A stretch of 64,000 bases of DNA from Candidatus Hydrothermarchaeum profundi (GCA_002011125.2 MTMF02000009.1:1642989-1706988); one strand, 5' to 3'; positions 11,408-20,470 are shown, counted from the first letter of the stretch. Made by a program: numbers and translations. Notes: generated by a model not told the origin, from the letters alone.

Positions 11408-11436
11408 AAGGTTTATAAACCTTACCGTTGAACGGT
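11408..11436. promoter_or_regulatory. Two abutting perfect inverted repeats (AAGGTTTATAAACCTT and ACCGTTgAACGGT) over a TATA-like box
   Basis: Read directly; TTTATAAA lies 23-31 nt upstream of the following ORF start. Confidence 0.6.
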
Positions 11437-11437
11437 A

Positions 11438-11728
11438 TTGTTAGTGTACCAATATGAAGAGGAAGCGCCTACTACCCGGGACATTGAGGCAACGATATTT
11501 CATAAACTAGCAAGGAGAGGGGCATGGGGAGAAGCCTATATGCCTAGGGACACCCTAACAAGATGGCTCTCAAAGAAGATAAAGAAAAACGGCAAGCGAA
11601 TTAGAAAAATCATAGATTCATTAATCCGAGAAGGATACCTCCTCCCCCACAAAGGAGGCAAGACTATTTCCTTAAACCCCTCCCGCAGAGGAGAAATACT
11701 CAGAGTTATAGAAGACTTCCTCCAATAA
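11438..11728 (+). CDS. Small helix-turn-helix (winged-helix-like) protein, 96 aa
   Basis: MPRDTLTRWLSKKIKKNGKRIRKIIDSLIREGYLLPHKGGKTISLNPSRRGEILRVIEDFL. Confidence 0.6.
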   Translation: MLVYQYEEEAPTTRDIEATIFHKLARRGAWGEAYMPRDTLTRWLSKKIKKNGKRIRKIIDSLIREGYLLPHKGGKTISLNPSRRGEILRVIEDFLQ

Positions 11729-11872
11729 TGCATAAAAAAGCGCTGTCCTGGGATATATCTCCGTCCTCTCATGCTCCAGCCTCCACCGGAGAATAATCCT
11801 TTGAGCATTCCTAGCCTCGCTGAAGACCTTCCGGATCTTCTCATCAAAAGAGGTTACATGCTCAGTAGTCAC
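11672..11872 (-). CDS. Hypothetical protein, possibly remnant
   Basis: ORF EHVTSFDEKIRKVFSEARNAQRIILRWRLEHERTEIYPRTALFYALLEEVFYN has protein-like composition and the frame stays open upstream (DFRLFRTKFVWAFNGSIV...); no recognised family. Confidence 0.3.
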   Translation of the reverse strand: MTTEHVTSFDEKIRKVFSEARNAQRIILRWRLEHERTEIYPRTALFYALLEEVFYNSEYFSSAGGV

Positions 11873-12227
11873 GATGGAACCATTAAAAGCCCATACAAAC
11901 TTTGTTCTGAACAGCCTAAAGTCTCAAAAGTTAAAGTATGGGTAAGCAATTCGAAAGCAGGGAAAGTAATCCTACACCCTTTTCATGCTTAATTACTCTA
12001 GAAATAAGGCGAGGTGACGATTTCATTCTCTTCTACAAATCTTCTTGCTCAATTTATTTTAGCTGTGCTTAATCCATTCCTCAGAAAATATTTTTATCCA
12101 TGGCGGCGAATGGAATCAGGGAAGCCTTTCCTTATAAAAAGAATGTGGTGAGGACTTTTCCAGCACGATAAAAATCTGAGAAACCATGCAAGAGCGGAAA
12201 CAAGGCTCACCATCCGAGTAGGAGTAG

Positions 12228-12302
12228 TGGGCCCGGAGGGATTCGGACCCTCGACCTTTCGGTTATCAGCCGAACGCGCTAACCAAGCTACGCCACGGGC
12301 CC
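12228..12302 (-). tRNA. tRNA-Ile (GAT)
   Basis: Minus-strand cloverleaf GGGCCCGTGGCGTAGCTTGGTTAGCGCGTTCGGCTGATAACCGAAAGGTCGAGGGTTCGAATCCCTCCGGGCCCA; anticodon loop CTGATAA. Confidence 0.95.
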
Positions 12303-12426
12303 AGTAAAAATCAAAAGAGATACAGAAATATATAAATCTTTCACTCTAGCACTGCAGGATAGTTTTAGTAGAGGCTCATATATTCCACACGTATTTTTTA
12401 TATGTTAACGTTTAAATTAGGTTGGA

Positions 12427-12500
12427 GGGCCCGTAGCTCAATTTGGTAGAGCGTCGCCCTCGCACGGCGGAGGCTCCGGGTTCAAATCCCGGCGGGTCCA
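12427..12500 (+). tRNA. tRNA-Ala (CGC)
   Basis: GGGCCCGTAGCTCAATTTGGTAGAGCGTCGCCCTCGCACGGCGGAGGCTCCGGGTTCAAATCCCGGCGGGTCCA; loop CTCGCAC; G3:U70 identity pair present. Confidence 0.95.
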
Positions 12501-12676
12501 CTTCCTATTAAATTGGATAAAAAAATATTGGTGAAGCGTGCATTTTCTTGAATGATCGATTTCAAGATAATCTTCTTGAGTAATGAGCTATTTTAATTTA
12601 CCCTATCTCATAGAATTCTATACTCAGTAAGCTCACTACAAAATAAGAGGATAACTCAAGTATGAGTGAATGATAC

Positions 12677-13135
12677 TCACTCTTCTCGCTTAGGCACCAC
12701 TAGCACAGGCACCTGCAAAAGTCTACCTAGCTCGCTTAACAATCCTTCAGTAGTGCTACCTAGAAAGAGCTTAAAGAAGTGTCCCTTACCCGTGGGAGCG
12801 ATGATTATAAGATCTATGTCACCACGATTATTGATATACTTTATAATCTCATCTGATGGCCTGCCTTTTCCCTTTATTATAACGCTTTCTACCTCAACTC
12901 CTTCCTCCTCTCCAAGCTTTTTCACTCTGTCAACGATCTCGTAAGCATCGCGTTCTGTTTGCATCTTTCTGATGAGTTCTCTCTTCAACTTAACCTTCCA
13001 AGTTTCAACCGATATTTCAGGGTCATAGACATGAAGAGTAACAATCTTACCCCCACACCTCTTGCATAGCTCTACAGCATACTTCTCAGCGGCAAAAGCT
13101 GCCCAAGAGCCATCTGTTGGCACAAGTATTTTCAT
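12677..13135 (-). CDS. Universal stress protein (UspA)
   Basis: MKILVPTDGSWAAFAAEKYAVEL ... LIIIAPTGKGHFFKLFLGSTTEGLLSELGRLLQVPVLVV. Confidence 0.88.
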   Translation of the reverse strand: MKILVPTDGSWAAFAAEKYAVELCKRCGGKIVTLHVYDPEISVETWKVKLKRELIRKMQTERDAYEIVDRVKKLGEEEGVEVESVIIKGKGRPSDEIIKYINNRGDIDLIIIAPTGKGHFFKLFLGSTTEGLLSELGRLLQVPVLVVPKREE

Positions 13136-13434
13136 CTTTTTTCTCCTCCCGTTATTTTCTTATAAATTTCTAAAAACTCATCCCAATGTTGGAGCATATT
13201 GTCGGTGAGAAAATACATAACGATGTAGGTGTTCTCAGAGGTTTCTACTATTCCGTGCTTTAAAAGTACATCAATATGATATCTTATAGTAGTATAATCC
13301 ATCTTCAACCTACGTGCTATCTGGTTAGCATTACTTGGCCGCTCATGGAGCAGTTTTACTATCTTAGCTCTTATTACTCCGCCCTTCGTAACTCCGAAGA
13401 TCCACCAGAGAAGCTTTTTATTCATTATTAACAC
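13132..13434 (-). CDS. ArsR-type winged-helix regulator, coupled to UspA
   Basis: IRAKIVKLLHERPSNANQIARRLKMDYTTIRYHIDVLLKHGIVETS. Confidence 0.85.
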   Translation of the reverse strand: MLIMNKKLLWWIFGVTKGGVIRAKIVKLLHERPSNANQIARRLKMDYTTIRYHIDVLLKHGIVETSENTYIVMYFLTDNMLQHWDEFLEIYKKITGGEKR

Positions 13435-13485
13435 CTATACAATAAGGCTTATATATTAATCCTCAACATCTTTTCTCTGAGTGGT

Positions 13486-13779
13486 ATGGGCGATGTAATT
13501 CTAACTGCGAGACTGGTGTTTAGTCTAATAAACCTCGCCATCCTAAGCGTATTGGTCTACATTTTTTTTAAGCGTTACCTAGAGCTTAAATCACCTTTTA
13601 CTCTGGGATTTTTACTCTTTTCCCTAGCCCTCTTTTTCAGGACTTTTTTCTCTGCGCCTATTATAAATATCCTTGTCTCGGGAGTAGGTACTTCTAACGT
13701 ACTTGACAATTTCAGGCTTATCGCTGATATTTTTGAAACTTTCGCGCTTTCGATCCTAGTATACCTCAGCACAAGATGA
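13486..13779 (+). CDS. Small membrane protein, three predicted TM
   Basis: Alternating hydrophobic segments (LVFSLINLAILSVLVYIFF, FTLGFLLFSLALFF, IFETFALSILVYLS). Confidence 0.55.
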   Translation: MGDVILTARLVFSLINLAILSVLVYIFFKRYLELKSPFTLGFLLFSLALFFRTFFSAPIINILVSGVGTSNVLDNFRLIADIFETFALSILVYLSTR

Positions 13780-13902
13780 GTTTGTAAAAAGTTTGGAAAA
13801 TTTTTGTATAAAAATAGGATTATTTCTATATAATATTTGGAAAATAAATAAATATGCGCTTCTTTTTTAGTATAATTTAGTTAATTTTGGAGGATTTTTA
13901 AA

Positions 13903-15012
13903 ATGACAGATAAAAATATTTTAATTGCGATAACTGATATTGATATCTTTACTAAAACTCTACCAGATATAATAAAATGGCTGAAAAGTCTTAATGGTAA
14001 CCTAAATGCCACTTTATTATACATAGCTGATGCCACAGATATGGAATCAGCAATCCCTATCCTCGAAGATATAAGCACTAAAAATAAACAGCTTATCAAA
14101 ATTGCAGAAGAGTTAAACCGACAAAACATACCTACTAAGCTACAACTGAGAACGGGAGTACCCCACAGAGAGATAATCACGGAAGCAAAAAGGAAAGGTG
14201 CGTTTACGATATTGATGAGTACAGATAGTAGGGGTATTATTCCAAGAGCATTCTCAAGGAATATTGTAAAAAAAGTGATGGAACAGGCTCCCTGCCCCGT
14301 AGTTGTTTTTAAACCACAATTACTGAGGTTTACGGATAAAGTAGCATGTAAAGAATCCCACTCGAAAAAAAGAGTAGTTGTTTCAACAGATACTCAGGAA
14401 TATAAAGCTTTGATTAAAGAAAAAAAGGTTATCATCGTAGTAAATACGGCCCTCGATACAAAGAATCCGCTTCTTCCATTAGACTTCGCTGAATTTAGTG
14501 CAGAGTGGATGACGAGACATCTAAAAGATCTGAATGCATATAAAGCCATTCTACTCTACCAAGCAGACAATATAAATGAAATCGATAATGCAAAAAAACT
14601 TTTAGGAACCCTTATACCTGCTTTCGAAAAACGCGGCATAAAAGCTACGGTTATTGTTAATTTATCTGAGGAACAAGTAACAGCGGAAATAGATAAGCTT
14701 CAACCGGAAATAGTGTTTGTAACTGGATCTAAACTTGCAAAACATATCGAAAAGCATGTGCGGTGTAAGAGTATAACATACCCCAATCCGAAACAAAAAG
14801 AGCTAAAGACCTCTATAGAATATGGAGTTATCGCATTAATTTTGTATACATTCATATTAATAGACTTTGGGTTTATCCAAGAACTTGTTACTAAAAAAAG
14901 CTTAATATCCGTTCTAGTAGTTCTCATCACAGTGATTCTAGTGGCATATGCCTATGGAAATACGATTACCCATACACTCAGATACTTAGGCATCAAGCCA
15001 AAGGCTCATTAA
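13903..15012 (+). CDS. Tandem UspA-like domains with two C-terminal TM helices
   Basis: ILMSTDSRGIIPRAFSRNIVKKVMEQAPCPVVVFKP UspA tail; C-terminus VIALILYTFILIDFGFI / SLISVLVVLITVILVAYAYG. Confidence 0.7.
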   Translation: MTDKNILIAITDIDIFTKTLPDIIKWLKSLNGNLNATLLYIADATDMESAIPILEDISTKNKQLIKIAEELNRQNIPTKLQLRTGVPHREIITEAKRKGAFTILMSTDSRGIIPRAFSRNIVKKVMEQAPCPVVVFKPQLLRFTDKVACKESHSKKRVVVSTDTQEYKALIKEKKVIIVVNTALDTKNPLLPLDFAEFSAEWMTRHLKDLNAYKAILLYQADNINEIDNAKKLLGTLIPAFEKRGIKATVIVNLSEEQVTAEIDKLQPEIVFVTGSKLAKHIEKHVRCKSITYPNPKQKELKTSIEYGVIALILYTFILIDFGFIQELVTKKSLISVLVVLITVILVAYAYGNTITHTLRYLGIKPKAH

Positions 15013-15027
15013 AGGGGGAAGTGGCAG

Positions 15028-16104
15028 ATGGAAGGTCTAACATCTAATCTTGGAAGCGGACTTGATGCGGTGTTTATTAACATAACTCTAATAAAAGCAC
15101 TTGCTATAATATTTCTAGGATTCATCGGAGGAACCTTAAGTGGCTTTCTGGGTAGCGGTGGAGCATTCATAATGACTCCCGGTATGATGAACTTAGGGGT
15201 GCCCGGAATAATAGCTGTAGGAACCAACATAACCCACAAATTCGGGAAAGCCTTAGTAGGTTCCCGTAGTCACGGAGAACTTGGCCACGTAGACAAAAAA
15301 CTAGCTCTAATGATGTTAATAGGATTATTAGCTGGAGTAAGAGCTGCTGTAAAGATTAACTCTAGGATATTCGAATCACTAGGAAAGGCTGCCTCTAATC
15401 TCTATATTAGTATTATCTTCATAATTGTGCTCACTTCCATCACTATAATTATTATTAGAGATATCAAGAACAGCCGGAAAAGTGATCACATCATAGACAA
15501 TGACTTAGCGGATAAAATTCAAAAAATAAATCTCCCGCCAGTTATTCAATTTGAAGTTGCTAGAATAAGAGTATCTCTCTGGTTCCCCCTTATTATAGCG
15601 TTTGCTACAGGATACCTCGCAGGTACGATAGGTGTAGGGGGATTTATAGGTGTTCCAGCAATGATATATATGCTAGGTATAAACACAAGAGTTGCTGCTG
15701 GTACGGAGCTTTTTTTGGCAATATTTTCAGGGGCGTGGGGAGCTATTGAATACGCCCAGCGAGGTTATGTTGACCTACGACTTGTTGTAATCCTATACCT
15801 TGGATCTCTAATAGGAGTGCAATTAGGTGCGATAGCAACTGAAATAGTCGATCAAAGCATTGCTAAACTTGTTTTAGTAATTGTAATTGCCAGCTCAGAT
15901 CTAGGCAGAGTAGTAATGATACCTGAGTACTTGAGAACGTTAGGGTATATTGATATAACTAGTAATACAGGTAATATCCTAAGTATGGTAAGCACAGGCT
16001 TGCTCTTTGGGGGAGCTATTCTAGGGATGGGGGTTATTTTAAAAAATGTAAAAGAAGTAGCGTTGTCCGAGAAAAAGATTAAAATCTTGAGTCACGCAAA
16101 GTGA
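15028..16104 (+). CDS. TauE/SafE-family sulfite/anion exporter
   Basis: GFIGGTLSGFLGSGGAFIMTPGMMNLGVPGIIAVGTN ... GYLAGTIGVGGFIGVPAMIYMLG. Confidence 0.85.
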   Translation: MEGLTSNLGSGLDAVFINITLIKALAIIFLGFIGGTLSGFLGSGGAFIMTPGMMNLGVPGIIAVGTNITHKFGKALVGSRSHGELGHVDKKLALMMLIGLLAGVRAAVKINSRIFESLGKAASNLYISIIFIIVLTSITIIIIRDIKNSRKSDHIIDNDLADKIQKINLPPVIQFEVARIRVSLWFPLIIAFATGYLAGTIGVGGFIGVPAMIYMLGINTRVAAGTELFLAIFSGAWGAIEYAQRGYVDLRLVVILYLGSLIGVQLGAIATEIVDQSIAKLVLVIVIASSDLGRVVMIPEYLRTLGYIDITSNTGNILSMVSTGLLFGGAILGMGVILKNVKEVALSEKKIKILSHAK

Positions 16105-16108
16105 TATT

Positions 16109-16567
16109 ATGAATATTTATTCCCATATTCTCGTTGCAACGGATGGTTCAAAGTACAGCGAACCGGCCGTATGCTACGCTATGCGTTTAGCAAAAGAGAG
16201 TAACGCTAAGCTTACAATCTTACATGTTGCCAATGTGCATGGATATGTTGAGGTACTGTGGCATGATATGAAGAAGAAGTATAAGAATGAAGGGGAAAGG
16301 GTCCTTGAAGAAATTAGAGAACACTGCGAAAATTCAGATGTAAAGGCTGAAACTCTTCTAGAAGAAGGAGTACCCTACTTAAAAATAGTAGAGGCTGCAA
16401 AAAAACTTCACTGCGACCTTATTGTAATGGGCAGCCATGGACATTCTGGATTAGAAAAAATCCTGCTAGGAAGCGTTGCAGAGCGTGTTATAGGAATCTC
16501 GCCTGTACCCGTCGTAATAGTTCCACCAGATGTTGGGAAGCATCTACTTGAAAGCAAAGAGAAATAA
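16109..16567 (+). CDS. Universal stress protein (UspA)
   Basis: ILVATDGSKYSEPAVCYAMRLAKE ... LIVMGSHGHSGLEKILLGSVAERVIGISPVPVVIV. Confidence 0.95.
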   Translation: MNIYSHILVATDGSKYSEPAVCYAMRLAKESNAKLTILHVANVHGYVEVLWHDMKKKYKNEGERVLEEIREHCENSDVKAETLLEEGVPYLKIVEAAKKLHCDLIVMGSHGHSGLEKILLGSVAERVIGISPVPVVIVPPDVGKHLLESKEK

Positions 16568-16587
16568 AATATCTCTCTGAGTAATAT

Positions 16588-17391
16588 TTATTCCTTCCCC
16601 ATCATCTTTAACTCGTTTCCAAACCAGAGAGTGCGCTGGGGGAATGGGATTTCAATACCGTTTTTCTCTAATGTCTTTTTGATCCTCCAAAGCAATTCTA
16701 TTTTAACACCGTACCACTCTGTTGATGGAGCCCAAACTCTTACCCTTACAAGGACACTATTATCTCCTAGCTCATCTACAAAAGCTTGAGGTTCCGGATT
16801 TTTTAATGCAAGCGGGTGTTCATCGATCAGGTTCTTTATGATCTCCACTGCCTTATCCGCATCATCAGAGTATCTTATACCAATATTATACTCGAACCGT
16901 CTCACTGGATTCGCTACGAAGTTCGTTATACTACTAGTAAAAACCTGCTCGTTTGGAACTCGCACATACAACCCGTCAAAGGTTCTTATAATCGTGGAAA
17001 TGATGCTAATGTCCTCAACAACTCCAGCTATATTGCCAATATTAACGGAGTCCCCAATTCGTATAGGTCTTTCAATCATCATGAAAACTCCAGATATTAA
17101 ATTGCTTACGATCCTCTGGCTAGCAAAACCGACCACAATTCCCGCTATTCCTCCAGCCAATAGTAATCCTGAGGGGTTTATTCCAAGCATTGGTAGTACA
17201 GAAAGCAGAGCAATCCCAATAATAGTATAATAGGTTACCTTTACTATGAGTTCGATGTGATCTTTCTTCATTCTGTCCTTGAGGCTTCTCCTCAAGTGTA
17301 TCGAGATAGCCTTTGAAATAATAAAGGCAAAACTGAGGATTATGGCGGCTTTTAAAAGTGTAAAAGGCTGTATATTTTGGATAATACTCAT
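16588..17391 (-). CDS. Small-conductance mechanosensitive channel (MscS family)
   Basis: GIAGIVVGFASQRIVSNLISGVFMMIERPIRIGDSVNIGNIAGVVEDISIISTIIRTFDGLYVRVPNEQVFTSSITN. Confidence 0.93.
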   Translation of the reverse strand: MSIIQNIQPFTLLKAAIILSFAFIISKAISIHLRRSLKDRMKKDHIELIVKVTYYTIIGIALLSVLPMLGINPSGLLLAGGIAGIVVGFASQRIVSNLISGVFMMIERPIRIGDSVNIGNIAGVVEDISIISTIIRTFDGLYVRVPNEQVFTSSITNFVANPVRRFEYNIGIRYSDDADKAVEIIKNLIDEHPLALKNPEPQAFVDELGDNSVLVRVRVWAPSTEWYGVKIELLWRIKKTLEKNGIEIPFPQRTLWFGNELKMMGKE

Positions 17392-18104
17392 ACCCCCGCC
17401 TCCATTACAAATTTAGCTGTTGAAAGGGTAATCTTTCTCGACGTATAAATCTCCACGCTTTTATCCATACCCTTTATCAATGGAGCATCAGAAAACCCTG
17501 TCTCAGCAATGCTTGAGTTTAATATCTTCATTTTAGCTATCATTGATACGAGCTTGTCATTATAATAAATTTTCATTCCAAAAGAATTAAACACCGCTTT
17601 TTTAACTTCAACCCACTCTGAAGAGTCATTCTCAATTCTCAGTTCAATAACGCCTTCCTTGAGAATATCAGTCTTAGGTATACTGGTATTCACATCACTT
17701 TTATAGTATTTGCATACTACGCCTCTCCTTACATCACCATAGAGCGTATATTTCGGTTTAGTGAAAGTAAAGATATCGAAATTATCATAATCACCTTTAA
17801 TCTTAAAGAAAGCACCAATTTCTATTGGAAACCTAATATATACCTTATTCTTAGTTTTTGGTTCTACTAACAAAGGCTTTTGCAGTTCAATAAGCAAAAA
17901 AGGTGTTATCGTCTTTGTAAGATTTACAGGCTCCACTGGGCAGAGGTAAATTTCATTTCTTTTTGTAAACAGAAGTTTCTCAACCTTTTCATCATGAGTC
18001 TCTCTTATGTAAATGTATCCACTATCTTTACTTCTGACAGAGATAGTTATATTCTTTTCTTTTAATTCGAAGGGGAGAGTGTGAAGCCCGTATATAGATT
18101 CCAT
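17388..18104 (-). CDS. DUF432-like protein
   Basis: Sequence resembles DUF432/COG2430 (IYGLHTLPFELKEKNITISVRSKDSGYIYIRE...; NSFGMKIYYNDKLVSMIAKMKILN) and overlaps mscS by 4 nt. Confidence 0.6.
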   Translation of the reverse strand: MESIYGLHTLPFELKEKNITISVRSKDSGYIYIRETHDEKVEKLLFTKRNEIYLCPVEPVNLTKTITPFLLIELQKPLLVEPKTKNKVYIRFPIEIGAFFKIKGDYDNFDIFTFTKPKYTLYGDVRRGVVCKYYKSDVNTSIPKTDILKEGVIELRIENDSSEWVEVKKAVFNSFGMKIYYNDKLVSMIAKMKILNSSIAETGFSDAPLIKGMDKSVEIYTSRKITLSTAKFVMEAGV

Positions 18105-18196
18105 AGGATTAAATCATCTAATTAGCTTATATTCTTTTGGCTAAGATAGTTTCTTTTCAAGAAAAAGTGAGATAAATCTCTCTGATAAATTAGAGA

Positions 18197-18610
18197 TCAA
18201 TCCAAATTACGGAGTACTGAATCTATTTTGGATTTCAAATGATCTTTTGGTACCGCCCCTACAATTCTCTCTACGGGTCTTCCCTTATGGAAAATACTCA
18301 ATGTAGGTATGCTCATAACACCATATTTTACTGCTATAGTTTGATTTTTATCTGTGTCTAATTTCGCAAATTTTAATTTTCCTTTGTATTCTTTTGACAG
18401 CTCTTCAAAGACAGGCGCTATCATCCTACAAGGTGGACACCACTCTGCCCAGAAATCCACTATAACCGGTATATCCGATTCTAATACTTCCTCCCTCCAA
18501 TTTTTCTCATTCACTTCGAAAAGATTCTCATGCATATCCAGCACCTCTTTCAACTTGGTGTAATCGCTCCCTTTGGACATGCAGCAACACATGCGAAGCA
18601 ACCTAAACAC
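18197..18610 (-). CDS. Thioredoxin (likely start at internal Met near 18535)
   Basis: VIVDFWAEWCPPCRMIAPVFEELSKEYKGKLKFAKLDTDKN; active site WCPPC. Confidence 0.92.
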   Translation of the reverse strand: MFRLLRMCCCMSKGSDYTKLKEVLDMHENLFEVNEKNWREEVLESDIPVIVDFWAEWCPPCRMIAPVFEELSKEYKGKLKFAKLDTDKNQTIAVKYGVMSIPTLSIFHKGRPVERIVGAVPKDHLKSKIDSVLRNLD

Positions 18611-18774
18611 CTTTGTTCATCCACTATAACCTTGCCAATTTTATAATTGTACTTCATTGCTCCACTTAAGCATGCCTTTGCTGCACCACACCAGGGGTTA
18701 TTGTCACACAAGCTCTCTTTTATTGTTACCATTATTAGACCTCTTTTTTGGAGATTCGAAAATAACAACCGCAA
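18550..18774 (-). CDS. 4Fe-4S ferredoxin-type protein
   Basis: IVDEQRCLGCFACVAACPKGAI. Confidence 0.85.
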   Translation of the reverse strand: MRLLFSNLQKRGLIMVTIKESLCDNNPWCGAAKACLSGAMKYNYKIGKVIVDEQRCLGCFACVAACPKGAITPS

Positions 18775-18860
18775 TAATATTTATTCTAATTTGTTCACCA
18801 AAAATGAACAATAATAATAAATATCCTGCACCTGTAAAAAGATAAAAGGAGGGAAATCAA

Positions 18861-19604
18861 ATGGATATCGAAATAGTAGAAACAACTCCAATAAAAATGA
18901 ACGAACCCCTTATCCTAAGTGGCCTTCCAGAAGTAGGATTAGTAGGATCGATAGCAGCAATGCATGTGGTTGAGGAACTCAATATTAGAGAGGTTGGTTT
19001 TATAGAATCAGAATATATGCCGCCTGTTAGTGTGGTGCATAATAAAAAACTATTAAGCCCATTAAGGATGTATGCTGACTCCTCGTTAATACTAGTGCTC
19101 TCAGAGATTCCCGTACCACCTAGCATGTATTATCCTCTATCCAAAAAGTTAGCGATGTGGTATAAGAAAAAGAATCCTAGGATGGTAGTATTATTAGGGG
19201 GGATAGCTGTTCCTAACCGCGAGGAAATAGAAAAACCAAAAGTAGTTGGAGTAGCTTCCGACGAAGAGGCCCTCAGATTTCTAGAAAAAAACAATGTCGA
19301 AATTTTAGAAGAAGGATTCCTAGTAGGAATCCATAGTCTCATACTTAAAGAGTGTTCAAAGGGGGGCATACCCGCAGTTTACTTAATGGCAGAATCACAT
19401 TATGGAATACCAGATCCTGGGGCAGCGGCAAAAGTCCTTGAAACTCTAAACGAGGGATTTGGTTTGAATTTAGATGTAAAAAAACTAATAGAAAAAGATG
19501 AAGAGATCAGAGTCATGGCAAGAGACCTAATGAGGAGAACCACAGAATCAATGCGTGTGATGAGCAAACCACAGGAAGAGGATCTACCTGTGATGTATAG
19601 GTGA
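18861..19604 (+). CDS. PAC2-family proteasome assembly chaperone homolog
   Basis: LSGLPEVGLVGSIAAMHVVEELNIREVGFIESEYMPPVSVVHN ... YLMAESHYGIPDPGAAAKVLETLN. Confidence 0.88.
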   Translation: MDIEIVETTPIKMNEPLILSGLPEVGLVGSIAAMHVVEELNIREVGFIESEYMPPVSVVHNKKLLSPLRMYADSSLILVLSEIPVPPSMYYPLSKKLAMWYKKKNPRMVVLLGGIAVPNREEIEKPKVVGVASDEEALRFLEKNNVEILEEGFLVGIHSLILKECSKGGIPAVYLMAESHYGIPDPGAAAKVLETLNEGFGLNLDVKKLIEKDEEIRVMARDLMRRTTESMRVMSKPQEEDLPVMYR

Positions 19605-19605
19605 G

Positions 19606-20004
19606 GTGGGAGAGATGGAGAGAAAGGATTTTCTTAGTATTTTTAATCTAATAGAAGAAAGCTCAAGCTGGGATATCCACCGGAAATGCATGGAGCCTTT
19701 GATTTATATAAGCGAAACAAGTGATGAGATAATTATAACAGTGGACCTTCCCTGCGTCACAAAAGAGAATATAACGGTGAGAGCAACTGAAGACTCTATT
19801 GAGATAGAAGCCAAAGTAAGAACTCCACTGAAATTTGAAAGATGGGGCGTCAGACAGAGAGAAACGTTTTTCAGCTCTTTCAAGAAAGTTGTAAAATTAA
19901 GCTCAAAGATAGATACGGAAAAAGTGAAAGCAAAGTTTAGGAAAGGTATCCTCAAAATTGTAGCTCCTAAGATAATAAAAAAGAGAGAAATTAAAGTCGA
20001 ATAA
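19606..20004 (+). CDS. Small heat shock protein (Hsp20)
   Basis: PLIYISETSDEIIITVDLPCVTKENITVRATEDSIEIEAKV... KAKFRKGILKIVAPK. Confidence 0.88.
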   Translation: MGEMERKDFLSIFNLIEESSSWDIHRKCMEPLIYISETSDEIIITVDLPCVTKENITVRATEDSIEIEAKVRTPLKFERWGVRQRETFFSSFKKVVKLSSKIDTEKVKAKFRKGILKIVAPKIIKKREIKVE

Positions 20005-20073
20005 AATTTCCCTTACTGCAATTAACCTAAAAACCGCAACGGTATTATATGAGGGAATAGTAGAAAGTGAGAT

Positions 20074-20469
20074 ATGAAAGCCGCCACACTACTAGCAGTC
20101 CTTTTAATCGCAGGATGCCTAGGTAGTAGCCAGAGCATAAAGCTTAACATAGAAGTTGAGCCAAACAAAGTTGCTCTAGAGGAACCGGAACCTATAAGTA
20201 TTAAAGTAAATGCTATCAATATTGGACCATCCAGAGAAACCATATCCGCAGGAGTGACAGAGACCCAAGGCCTAAAAGTAATAGAGCCTAATAAAACAGT
20301 ATTTACATTAAAAAACGGCGAGAGTAGAACAATAGTCTTTACAGCATTGCTTACTACAGATGCAGTGCCTGGAGATTATATAATTGATGTACAAGTGAAA
20401 ACAGAAAGCGGAGAGATCGTACAAGACAGAGCAAAGATCACAGTGGTCCAAAAGAAAGGCCTATTATGA
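20074..20469 (+). CDS. Putative lipoprotein with Ig-like domain
   Basis: Lipobox MKAATLLAVLLIAGC; beta-rich body with NAINIGPSRETISAGV...GDYIIDVQVKTESGE. Confidence 0.6.
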   Translation: MKAATLLAVLLIAGCLGSSQSIKLNIEVEPNKVALEEPEPISIKVNAINIGPSRETISAGVTETQGLKVIEPNKTVFTLKNGESRTIVFTALLTTDAVPGDYIIDVQVKTESGEIVQDRAKITVVQKKGLL

Positions 20470-20470
20470 T

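Noticed and set aside
11536-11847. Minus-strand ORF of 103 aa
   Set aside because: Overlaps the HTH gene antisense and the better 11672-11872 frame; unnatural Gly/Arg/Ser composition
12228-12500. Divergent tRNA-Ile/tRNA-Ala considered as an rRNA-operon spacer remnant
   Set aside because: Ile and Ala tRNAs often sit in rRNA operons, but here they are on opposite strands, Ala has a CGC anticodon, and no rRNA sequence is nearby
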